Part shown: positions 1 to 10,130 of the stretch, piece by piece | Layout of the letters: each line of letters begins with the position of its first letter | How positions within the stretch are numbered: position 1 is the stretch's first letter | NCBI GenBank assembly: GCA_047967505.1 | Contig: CM106539.1 | Source of the DNA: Dipteris shenzhenensis | Taxonomy: Eukaryota; Polypodiophyta; Polypodiopsida; Gleicheniales | DNA: 64,000 nucleotides | Direction: 5' to 3' (one strand) | The notes under the pieces: generated by a model | The model's input: only the letters and a program-made list of their open reading frames with translations | What the model was told of the DNA's origin: nothing | The model's database searches: none | Made by a program: the position numbers and the translations under genes

Positions 1-2690
1 GGAAGAAGCTTTAAATGCCTTGGTGGATGACAAGTCACGGGGTCCGATGGGCTGAACGTTGAGTGTTTCAAAGCGTTTTGGAACATGGTAGGAAGAGATC
101 TTACGGAGATGGCAAATGTAGCAGTCGAGGTACGCTCCCTTACAAAGGATGTTAGTGTCGATCTCATGAAACTGTTCCCAAAGAGATAGATCAGGATCAA
201 GGTGGGGGATTGGAGGCCAATCACGATGCTGAATACATCATACAAGATCGTTGCAAAGGCCTTGGCCATTAGGATTAGGGACCTTTGTAGTGTCGTGATT
301 GATGAGGAGCAGAATGACTTTGTAAAAGGAAGGGATATTTATGAGAGTATTCTAAATGTGGTGCTAGCCTTGGATCATGCCACTATGACTGTAAGAAAGT
401 CTTGATGTTCGTGGCTTAGACATGGACAAAGCTTACGACAAAGTCCATTGGGACTATATTCTGGCAGTGTTGGCTCAATTGGGCTTCAGGACGGGCTTCT
501 TGTAGAAAGTTCAATGCTTGTTTGGCAATGTGTCTGCGGTGATGTGTCTCAAGGGAGGGCGGTCGACAATTTCAAGCTAAGGAGGTCAATTCGTCAAGGA
601 TGTCCGTTGGCACCCCTTCCCTACACAATCAGCATGGTGCCCTTAATGACCATGCTCAAGAAGAAAGTAGCCTACGGGGAGATCAAAGGTCTCCATCTTC
701 TATGTCAGGGAAGCAATTCTCTTATCAACTCTTCACTGATGATACATTGGCTATTATACAAGAGGATAGGGAGTGTGCAACCCATCTCATGGAGGTAATG
801 AACGTGTTTTGCAAGGCCTCTGGCTCTAAGTGCGGCTGGTCCAAAACCTTCTTACTCCATTCTAATCAAAACGTTGCTCTAGACTGGGTGACCAAGTTCG
901 GGGCGAAGGCGATACTGAGAGGGCAGATCGTAAGATATCTCGAGGCCCCTTGGGCTTAGATGTGTCTCTCAGACAATGGTTCCAGTGATTCAAAGACAAA
1001 ATAGAAGCCAAACTCAGGGTCTGGAATGGAGTATGCTTGGGTTGGAACGCTCGCTATCTGGTGGTTCAACATATATTAGAGGCCTTAGTAACTTACCTAG
1101 CCTCGATTTGGCACTTTAAAAGACTCACTGGTTGAGATTGAAGCCCTCTTTCGCAGTTTCCTATAGGCTGAAGAACGGGGTAAAAAGAAAATGTATTACA
1201 TACCATGGGATCATTTGAAGGTTCCGAAGATGAAGGGAGGGGTCAAGCTGCCGGATGTTAGACTCAAGAATATTGCGCTTGTAGGAAAGCTTCTTCCACA
1301 ATTGTTTGATAAGTCGGCCCTCTGGGTAGAGATTACAAAGGAGAGGCTATCCAAAGTGAAAGGGAAAGGGGGAGGGATGTGGTGTGACCTCACTTGGTAC
1401 GACAAGCTATTTTCTTCTTTCCCGATTTCAATTTCAGGGTCGGATCTTTTGTTAGGTCTGGTTTTGGCTTGGAAATCTTGTGTGGATCGGCTGAAATGGA
1501 TTGCCTAGTTTTGGCTTGGAAGTGTTGCATGGATCGCCTGAAATGGAAAGGAAGAAAGGGCTTGAGAGGTGATGGCAGCCTTATGGAGTCGATCTGGTGG
1601 AGTAAGGCACTGCCAAGGGAAAGAGATGCCTTTGCCTGGCATGACTTGAAGCGAGCTAGGAACTTGTTCAACAAAGGGGTGAAAGTTTGGACGGATGTCT
1701 AGGACACAGCTAAAGCTGACTGGAAGCCAATTGATGAGTTGTGTATGTAGTTCCACGTGACAAACGACAAGACGGACCTAATGAGGGATGCCTTGGAAAG
1801 GACCCCTCAAAGGGTGGCCTATGAACTACATAGTTGCGAAGGGTGGGGTGTATGCCCATTGGAGGCTAGGGAAAATAGTCCTGAATGAGGAATCTCGACG
1901 AAAGGATATACAAGCGGTTGTTGAGCAATAGAGCGTTGCCCCCCGCCTGAACATAATTTGGGGATTGAGAAGAGGCTCTGCCTGGTGGAGGGCAAGACTA
2001 ATAGAAATTTGAAAGGGGTGTGATGTATCCCTTTATCGACATACCTCGAAGACAAACAGGACCTGCACCATTCCTTGTATTCAATGTTTTAGGAAAATTT
2101 GAATCACTGGTTGCTAATTAAAGTGAAAATTAGTAAGAGAGTTCTTGTCAATCTAGGATGTGTTCTAGGTATGCGGCAAGGTAATGGAGGACCTGAGGCA
2201 TCTTCTTTGGAGATGCCCAATTGTCAGAGAGGCACGGCATAAGGTGGAATTTGCTATTCGCAAGTTGGGTCTAATGGCTAAATTCTTTTTGGGACATTAG
2301 TAGCGGATTCCCTTGTTGGGCGAGGCATCAAAGATGCCATCCACTCGGCATCTAGCTGGTCGTACATGAGGGCTGCGGTTCCTCTGGCCATATGGGAGGT
2401 GAGAAACAAGAATGCCTTTCATCACAAGATTCGGCTATGGTTTAGATCTATAACCATTGTGGCAACAACCAAAGTAATTCTTCATGACTTCAGCCGCATC
2501 CTCGAGAACTCTGATCTAGTCGTTAGTCATGGTTGGCTTAGTTTGTTTTTTGCTGCACGCAGCGTAGGCCTAGGCAGCATACTACTTTCATAGGCCAATT
2601 TTTGTAATGGTCCCTTTTTTTGCTAGGGGTCACCACCCACCTAATAAAATCGCCTTTTATTTATTTTTAAATAGAAAATATAATAGGTGC
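1..2690 (+). mobile_element. Decayed LINE (non-LTR retrotransposon), RT to 3' end
   Basis: Three-frame fragments read in order as a plant LINE ORF2. The segment between endonuclease and RT (about 1-180) is followed by RT core words: GDWRPITMLNTSYKIVAKAL (202-260), an EQNDFVKGR segment (about 308-335), DMDKAYDKVHWDYI (about 421-462), RQGCPLAP (about 592-615) and FTDDTLAI (about 733-756, the YADD-type active site). A thumb/C-terminal part follows (GGVKLPDVRLKNIALVGKLL, 1236-1295). The distal C-terminal region lies at 1570-1700, and the tail contains AIWEVRNKNAF near 2385. Several frameshifts and stops separate the fragments, so the copy is dead. The 3' end is a CCTAATAAAA tail near 2640 and an A-rich stretch. 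The 5' end lies outside the window. Family membership is sure; exact ends are approximate. Confidence 0.9.
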
Positions 2691-2989
2691 CTTCAATCCA
2701 CCATAAATACCATGAAACCATTAGCTGTAAACACTCCTTGTTGCCAGAGGCACTTTACAAAATAGTTAAGAGCGTTTTATTTCAACCAAACAACCTCCAT
2801 AGTTGCATTCATCTTTCCCTACAATTCCCTATAATCGATGTACAAAGACAATGCATTTGTTAAAGGATCATTTCAACTCATTGAGTTTAATACTCATTTT
2901 TTTAAGTATCGTCCCTCCTCCCAGGCGTACCTCTTCCCTCTTCCCTTTTCACATAAAAAAAAAGGTAATGTGTATAATATTCCATGAAG

Positions 2990-3030
<41 letters not shown>

Positions 3031-3550
3031 TGTGTGCCTTGCCCAAAAAAGTTTATTCCTTCGAATGTATTTGATCTTTGTGTGTGTGTGTGTGTGTGTG
3101 GCCCACCAAAAAAAAAAGTGTGTGTGTCGCTTTGTCCTTGTCTTCTCATGCTTTCAAGGTGGATTATATGCTTGATTGAGGTTACCCTGAGAGAGAGAGA
3201 GTGAGGTAAAAACACACATAAGAAAATGGCAAATTTTGATTGTGGCATTGACCTCATCATGTAAGCTAAGTGTGATGGGAAAGGAAGTAGAGGAGGACTA
3301 GGTAATTGCAGACGTGGCAAAGTTTGTTAAGAGGGGGAAGAAGGAAACTGTTTGTGAAAATGGTTGGGGAAACCCTAAAAGGGGGGGGTATAAGGAAATG
3401 TATATGTGGGGGGGATGGGACACATGGGTATCCAGCGCAGAGGCTGTGGTGGCAACGCTAGTGATTATAAGGGATGCTGCGCTGGTGAGGGCGGTGCATA
3501 CACTTGGGCATTCAGACGCTTTGAGAGGTGGCCTTTGCCTGATGAGTGAG
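2691..3550. other. Intergenic, microsatellite-bearing, upstream of GBF1
   Basis: No supported gene. It holds a pure (TC)n tract at about 2988-3028, a (TG)n tract at about 3078-3100, and a short GA tract near 3190. Open frames across these tracts are low-complexity artefacts. From about 3240 the sequence becomes purine-rich. The proximal promoter of the downstream bZIP gene should lie in 3250-3700, but no clear TATA box was found. Confidence 0.6.
2988..3100. repeat. Microsatellites (TC)n and (TG)n
   Basis: About 20 TC repeats at 2988-3028 and about 11 TG repeats at 3078-3100, separated by 50 bases of unique sequence. Confidence 0.95.
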
Positions 3551-3555
3551 CGTCT

Positions 3556-3945
3556 GAGGTGTTAGACCTGCCCACCTTGGCAGATTCCTCCGATCATGAC
3601 ACCCCCTTGCAGTTAGCTTCACTCCCTTCGCCTCCCCTTGCTGCTCCCGAGCTTCCTCCCATTCCATTCCCGGATTTGGATTCGCCCCTCCTAGCTCCTC
3701 TTCGCCATGCTCTCTCCTCTCCTGCCTCTCCACAGCTTCCCTGCTCCCCCCACCATGCTTATTTCGTACATCCGCGCCCTTCCATCCTCGATCCGCTCCT
3801 GCCTGCCTTTTTCTGTTCTCCGCTAGCGCAATTTGCTCCCTAGATTCGTCCCTCTTCTCTGGGAGCCTGCTTTACGACCGCCCACGCCAACAATTGGCTA
3901 CTACGGGAGCTTCTACTGTCTGCAGATCGCGTAGAAGAGTTGAAG
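3556..3945 (+). promoter_or_regulatory. Pyrimidine-rich 5' leader of the GBF1-type gene (inferred first exon)
   Basis: The block 3560-3850 is strongly C/T rich, as in many plant 5' leaders and Y-patch promoters. It ends in a good donor (AAG|GTATTT at 3945/3946), and a fitting acceptor lies just two bases before the bZIP start codon. A 94-codon open frame (3559-3843) crosses the block. Its composition (Pro, Leu, Ser, Ala) reflects the C/T bias and I do not call it a gene, though a uORF cannot be excluded. The transcription start is not determined. Confidence 0.45.
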
Positions 3946-4430
3946 GTATTTTCTTGTGTTCATATCGTAGTGACATGCGCAAGGTAGCATAGAATATTAA
4001 ATAAAAATGGCTCGGGAAGCATGTTCAGGTCGCAACGTATGGACGATGACAATGAGGGTGCCACAACCGTTTAGTCCCGAAGTCGTTTGGGTGTCCCAGA
4101 GTTGCTGGGTGTAGGATCTTTACGTTTAAGTTTTGTTGTAAAGAAGTCGAGAGTGTAGTTGCATTCGCCGATGAAAGCTCCTCGAATGAACTGAAGGAAA
4201 GGTGCAGGATAAGGAAGGGAAGGGAAGATATTGTAAACGTTAATTTTTTTCATTTTCGGGGGCTTGGGGGAGTTTAGGACGGGGAACTGTTTACCGAAAC
4301 TGAGAGAATTCAGGCAATGGAGAAGCAATATTTCTGTCTACAAGGAACGCTAATGGGTTGGGTGGGTGCTTTTTCTAAATGCTAGGTTTGAGAACCCATT
4401 TGTCCGGAATCTGTTAAGTTTTCATGTCAG
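3946..4430 (+). other. Inferred 5'UTR intron of the GBF1-type gene
   Basis: Donor GTATTTTC at 3946 and acceptor TTTTCATGTCAG ending at 4430. Splicing would leave AT directly before the ATG at 4433. Leader introns are common in plant bZIP genes. This rests only on splice-site appearance. Confidence 0.45.
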
Positions 4431-4432
4431 AT

Positions 4433-5916
4433 ATGGGCACAGGAGAAATGGGAACTCCAACAAAGACTACCAAGACGTCCACCCCGCAGGTACTTTGTAG
4501 TTTCTGATCTGATCAAGTTTTCGTTTGATGACAACTCCATGGAGCTTGTGTACTTAATTTCGGAGCTCGTGGGCAGGAGCAGCCCCCTAGCTCTACGCCG
4601 ATGTCGTATGCAGACTGGGCAGCCGCTTTACAGGTCCGTTTGCGTGACATTTCCTCGGCTTTTAATTTCTATCCCAAGATACGGAGATGACGTGGTCCTC
4701 GCTGTGGGCAGGCGTATTATGGCACGGGAACGACGCCTCTGCCCCCTCCTGGCTACTACCCTTCTACAGTTGGCTCTGGGCCACAGCCTCATCCATACAT
4801 GTGGGGTGCTCAGGTAACGCTGTAACGCTTTGGATGACCCTTGTTTGGACTGTACTGTCCATTTTGTGTTTTGCAGGAGACTAATTTTTTGACTGGTTGC
4901 CGTGGTCGTGAGCAGCCTCTGATGCCACCTTATGGAACGCCGCCACCTTATGCAGCCATGTATCCTCACGGAGGGATATATGCACATCCTTCCATGCCAC
5001 CGGTAAGAGGTCGTAGTATTTGCATGAACAGATTGGCAGATTGTTTCTTGTGAGCTGAAAGTCCCCAGTCCAGTTCTAAATTTCAGTTCTATTTGCATAT
5101 ATATCTGAAACAGGGAACTCATCCATTCAGCCCTTATAGTATGCCTGCAGCAAATGCTAGCGAAGCTCAAGGGGTATCCTTCTCGTATCTTACTTGCCTT
5201 TGGAGCGTGGGAGATTACAGGCGGGCTTTGCTTGGAATTATATACATTCCATATATCCTATTTCTGATAGCTTACCATCCCTTATCCAGGGTGCCACATC
5301 TGCAGGCACTGATGCAGAGGGCAAGTCAACTGATGGAAAAACAAGGAGTCCCACAAAAAGGTCTAAAGGAAGCTTGGGAAGCCTTGGAATGCTTACTGGC
5401 AAGGGTAATGATGGTGGGAAAGGAAACTTGGGGTCTATGAATGGGGTATTCTCTCAAAGGTTGGACTGTGCAAATATTATCTCAGAATGTAAAGTCTCCA
5501 CTGTGTAGGCGTGCAAAGCATAATTCTAGATGTGTGAAGCTAGATCTATCTCTCTGAGACTCTTGACTGTTTTTGTTTTAAATATAGTGGTGACAGTGGG
5601 AGCGAAGGTTCAACAGAAGGAAGTGAAGGCAACTCTGAAAATGTATGGCCTGTTTCAGCATTTTCTTTGTCCTAGGAGGCCACCATAAAGAGCTACCTCA
5701 ATTTAGCTGATCCAAATGTTGTATCTATTTACTTGCCAGGGTTCACAGGGAGTCCGGAAAGGCAGCTTTGATCAGGTTACCTCTGAAGGTGATGACCTCA
5801 AAGATTTCAGTGGAAACAACTTTGCATGTGCATCTCTTATGTTTTGTCATTAGACGTTTGTCAGTCATGGTCCCTTATCCTGTTTTAAGTAGAGGCATCG
5901 TTGCTGCAGTTTATTT

Positions 5917-5953
<37 letters not shown>

Positions 5954-6279
5954 AAAGATCTCTTTTGCTTTTGCAGCTCCCGTGTCTCATGTGGCAAATT
6001 CCACACCCTATGGAAGTGCACAGGATGTAAACCCTTCAGGTGGGAATCATCCTGTGGCTGCTATGCCAATCTCTATAGCTGGGAAGCAGGTTGTAGGAGC
6101 TGGGCCACTTACTAATCTGAATATAGGCATGGATTATTGGAGTGGAGCAACACCTGCTGTATTGACCAATAGTCGAGGTAAACGGGGATCAACACCTGTA
6201 ACAACTGCTATGATTCCCTCTACAAATATTATGGTTCCATCTCGAGAGGGTGTTCCTTCAGAACTCTGGCTGCAGGTTG

Positions 6280-6335
<56 letters not shown>

Positions 6336-7571
6336 ATGCACAGGGGTCTCTTTTAACTGTGTGTGTCTTTGTTCTACGTTTCGTGCATCAATTTCAGAAT
6401 TTGTCCACCTCTTGATCCTCCCCTGAAATGCAAATATCAAAAGCAATATGTCACATCACAGTTGAGAGTAACGGGGATTAGTTTTTTTTCTTGAATTGTG
6501 TCTTAGATAAGAATGAAGCTTTAGTACTTGGATGTCAAAAAATGCAATAAGGAGTTCAGGCACTTCCTTGGTCTCACTAAGACTGAATCATTGTGCTTAT
6601 GGTGGCCTCTTTTCGTTGTAGCAAATTAAAAAGTACTGCTGGCATCTTGAGATGCAAATTTTCATTTTTGCATTGGCATGTCAGTTGACATGTGCTTCTT
6701 CTTAGACCAGGATAATAGCTGCTTTTACTTTGTTTCATGGTTATCTTTGTTGCTATATTTTATGCCTCCTTGGTTATAGATCTTCAGCTTACTCTTTGAA
6801 AAGGGACTGAAATATAATTTGTGTCTTTGCTTGGGTTGGCTCATGCTGAAGCATTGCTTCATCCCTGTTGATTAGTCTTTTTCTTTCCTTGAAATTTTTG
6901 CAAAGCATGCTGTTGTGTTAACTCTTTCTCTGATCATGTGAATAGTTCTTGTGTGATTCTGCAGGATGAGAGAGAATTGAAGAGACAAAGAAGGAAACAG
7001 TCCAACAGGGAATCTGCCCGGAGGTCCAGGTTGAGAAAGCAGGTGAAATGCTTCTTATTTCAAACAGACTAAACACAGGTGGTGTTGGAAGTGGGAAACT
7101 TATCATCCTGGGAATTATGTCTTGCAGGCTGAATGTGAAGAGCTTGCAGCAAGAGTGGAGACACTTACTGCAGATAATGCATCTTTACGGAGTGAACTAA
7201 ATCGTATAACGGAACAGTATAAGAAACTTTCTGCAGAGAACAGTGCTCTGATGGTGAGCTATGTGCAATTACAAAATTAGGATGCTGATTATCAAGTTAA
7301 AATTGCACATACCAAATTTGTTGCACGTCTTATGGTTGATGTGCTGTTTCACCTGCAGGATCAATTGCAAATGCGAAGGACTCAGCCAGAGGGGATTGAA
7401 GGAGAGGCAGAAACGAATGACACCAATGTTCCTAAAGCAGAAAGGAAAAGGGATTTAGAAGTGGGCTTGCAATTAGAGGATGATTCCCTACGAAGGGATA
7501 CCAGAGAAGCAAATGAAACATTCAATCTCGCTGGAACTTCTAATGTGGAACACGAGGGGGGGACCTTGTAG
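4433..7571 (+). CDS. GBF1: G-box binding factor, group G bZIP transcription factor (GBF1/bZIP16/bZIP68 type)
   Basis: Twelve coding exons: 4433-4489, 4577-4633, 4712-4813, 4913-5002, 5114-5173, 5290-5459, 5588-5642, 5740-5788, 5977-6275, 6965-7042, 7128-7253, 7359-7571. They sum to 1356 nt (451 aa plus stop); every intron is GT-AG and all phases agree. The start [14 protein letters not shown] matches the GBF1-type N terminus. Residues 20-122 are the Pro/Gly/Tyr-rich activation region ([34 protein letters not shown]). A basic, Ser-rich [13 protein letters not shown] stretch and a Ser/Glu/Gly tract follow (150-197). [10 protein letters not shown] lies near residue 260. The basic region (314-339) contains [13 protein letters not shown]; the zipper has L345, L352, L359, I366, L373 and L380. 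In this family the protein binds CACGTG G-boxes as homo- or heterodimers in the nucleus. Exon 4 has a tandem acceptor (see findings). Confidence 0.95.
5919..5951. repeat. Microsatellite (CT)n in GBF1 intron 8
   Basis: An uninterrupted CT tract of about 16 repeats lies 25 bases upstream of the exon 9 acceptor at 5977, so it may act as part of an extended polypyrimidine tract. Confidence 0.9.
6277..6332. repeat. Compound microsatellite (TC)n(CA)n in GBF1 intron 9
   Basis: It begins directly after the exon 9 donor at 6275/6276 (GTTGTCTCTC) and changes to a CA tract at about 6296-6332. It lies next to the splice donor of the longest intron (6276-6964). Confidence 0.9.
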
Positions 7572-8210
7572 CCTTCGTTTCTTTGGGTTAGTTTGAATGC
7601 TACCCTATGTTTACTGGGTGTAAAAATTTGGTTGACTGTTATCATTGTTTCCAGCAATGATGGCTGTGGTCAATGCCTCTGAAGGTGACATTAGAATTCA
7701 CCGACTTGACCTCTATTGCATCTTAGCAGTACATGAGCGTGATAATGGGTCAAACGTGCCAATTGTGCCCCTCGTATACGATTTCTTCCAGAGCCGGGGT
7801 ACTGAGGGATGGCCCTAATGAGCCTCATGCAGACATTGCATTTACAAGCTACACACGATGCCCCTTCGTAAACAGTGTAATTCAAATGAGCTATTAGAAT
7901 GTTCGGGTAAGCACTGCTCAGATGTATGATGTACTTCTGCTCCAAAGAGCCAAAAAAGTTACATCGACTTCAAAAACACAGCAGAAGAATACTGTACAAC
8001 CTTAAGCAGGAAGGAGTAGCCAGGAAAGCCAATGTGATAACTTTATATGGCAGCTTAATTTTGTACTCGCCAAATTTCAAAATGCAGATTCCAATTTCCA
8101 TTTTCCATTTTGTGTCTGCTGATTACTGTCAAAGGGAGTATTAAATCGTTTGATGCTGCCCCCCACCCCCCTCGCCTTCCCTTGAAATAAAGGCTTTGCA
8201 ACATGAGGTT
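7572..8210 (+). other. 3' untranslated region of the GBF1-type gene
   Basis: After the stop at 7571 the sequence is unique with no further coding signal. An AATAAA hexamer at 8186-8191 is a reasonable polyadenylation signal, which would give a 3'UTR of about 640 bases. Earlier cleavage sites are possible. Confidence 0.5.
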
Positions 8211-8298
8211 AGAATTACGAAAGGCATATTCATTAAGAGCTTTCTGGATGGTGAGAAAGTGTTTTTATGCAACTACAACTAGCAGTTATTTGTCCCAG

Positions 8299-8299
<1 letters not shown>

Positions 8300-8335
<36 letters not shown>

Positions 8336-8357
8336 AAGCCTACTTCACAGAAGTGGT

Positions 8358-8392
<35 letters not shown>

Positions 8393-8463
8393 AAGCCTAC
8401 TTCACAGAAGTGGTAAAGAGAGAGAGAGAGAGAGAGCAAGCCTACTTCACAGAAGTGGTATTA
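8300..8463. repeat. Compound minisatellite: three (GA)n plus 28-base units
   Basis: Three tandem units, each a GA tract followed by the same unique word (GCAAGCCTACTTCACAGAAG, then TGGTA). The GA tracts shrink from unit to unit. The array lies about 90 bases after the probable poly(A) signal of the bZIP gene. Confidence 0.95.
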
Positions 8464-9480
8464 GAGATATAAAATCAATCTGAACTCTCCATCATGCAAT
8501 AGATTCAAGATGAAGTAATGTAAGTCATTCATTGACAGAATCATCTCCAATGCTCCACTCCAATTACAGGTCTAAAATGCTAAGAGAATTTGACATTAAT
8601 CTTTCTTGTTAATTTTTCAGATTTCAAGTATCCATGCTTGTCTTTCCTATCCAAGGGCTTGTATCGAACACCACCAGCTAAGATAATGGAGTGTGGTTCC
8701 TTGACCTACTAAAGTAGGTGGAGGTGGTTGGTCAAATTAACTCAGAGAACCCCTAATCCATCCATGAGGCCATTAATGAGTCGAAGCCTCCCTTGATGCC
8801 TTAAATGTTTAGTCCTCGTGGTAAGAGGAAGATGACCTTTAATGAAGAGGCTGTGGAAGGAGTGCAAGACGCATAGACGTTGTAACAATGCAGAGAATTG
8901 ACCAAGATTGATGGCGTAGAGGAACTAATCAAAATGCAATAGTACATAATTCATCTTACTTGAAATGAAATTGCTACTATCTATTGTAGCGTAGGGTTAT
9001 AGAAAGAAGGAATGGACTACTAGAGCAATCAAAACAAGAAGTGCAACGGTGTGAGACATTTTGAACTGGTATTACTACACTGGAAACTTACCTATAGATA
9101 GTATTAGTACATTGGAAACTTACCTATAGAGATAGAATAAGAGTTCAAAGGACTTGCGTGAGAACATGATAAAGTCGAGTAGACAACTTACCTGAAAATG
9201 CAATGCAAGGCGTTTTTTGTTATGCGAGAGAAATAGAGAGAAAGGGAAGCAATTAGTTATGCCCTTAGCACTGAAAGCAAGAAACGACTTGGAACTATTA
9301 CAACAATTGCGATCTAAACTTCCAAGTAGATGGCTCTTTGAGGTAGACTAAAAAAACAAGCATCGAGATCGAGATAAACGATATGGAATTAATGGAGGTA
9401 AGAGGACCATGTATTGGTTGAGACAAACATAGTAGACAAGCCTTTACTTCACGAAGATACAAGAAGTCAGGACCACGTTC
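8464..9480. other. Unassigned intergenic DNA
   Basis: No gene or element recognised. It contains a short tandem pair at about 9063-9135: a word ending CATTGGAAACTTACCTATAG occurs twice, about 37 bases apart, with small differences. Confidence 0.6.
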
Positions 9481-10130
9481 TCCACGCGGCCGCAAGATGC
9501 CCCTTCCACGTGCACCATAAGTAACGAGCCACATCGGCCATAAAATATCCACGTCAACGTCCAGGGCATCATTTGTTATCAAAGCGCGGTCGGCAAGAAA
9601 CAGTAATTAAATATATGAAAGAGGCCGATTAAATGGTCGGGGGGGGGGCGGGATTTGTTTTGTACTGCCAGCGTGGCGGGTTGGCAAATGTACAAGCTCG
9701 CGTTCTCGGACATTCATGAACAACGAAGAGGCCCATTTTCCATGTACACGTCCTTGTCACCATCGCCACTCCAAAAAAAATATTATGCACCTGTGGAAAA
9801 GAGAGGCTTTTGGCGTTAAAACTATTGATCGTTCCGCCGTACCTTGCATCGTGGCGCGCGGGCCGGAGGATACTTTTCGCTCCATGCCCTCCACGTCGAC
9901 CAGAGTAGGCAGATGAGTCAGGGATTGCTGGCTGGCATCCCACGTGCGATGGCCCAGGTGTGGCACTCCCGTTCGTTGGAGCCCGTCAACGTTGACAGGC
10001 CACATTGCCTCCCGTGGTCCCCACGCGCCAATGTCTCGCTGATGAGGACGTGCCGTCCGGTACAGCTGGATATGACGCGTCGCAATTGCTTTTTCTATTC
10101 CCCCCCTAAGGTACTTTAGACTTTAGCAAT
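9481..10130. promoter_or_regulatory. GC/CpG-rich promoter-like block without a gene
   Basis: This block is clearly richer in G+C and CpG than its AT-rich surroundings. It contains two CACGTG G-boxes (9507-9512 and 9941-9946) and a 12-base palindrome GTCAACGTTGAC (9985-9996) that holds two opposed TTGAC W-box cores. Both strands have open frames of up to about 100 codons, but none has recognisable protein features. It may be a promoter or CpG island of a lost or unseen gene. The function is inference. Confidence 0.35.

Noticed and set aside
3559-3843. 94-codon Pro/Leu/Ser-rich frame before the bZIP gene
   Set aside because: Explained by the C/T-rich leader. There is no domain, and the downstream gene has its own start and a fitting leader intron.
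10030-10075. CTGATGAG followed by a GGACG-TGC-CGTCC stem, resembling the core of a hammerhead ribozyme
   Set aside because: The stem is there, but the required GAAA after stem II is replaced by GGTAC, and no matching stems I and III with a cleavage triplet were found.
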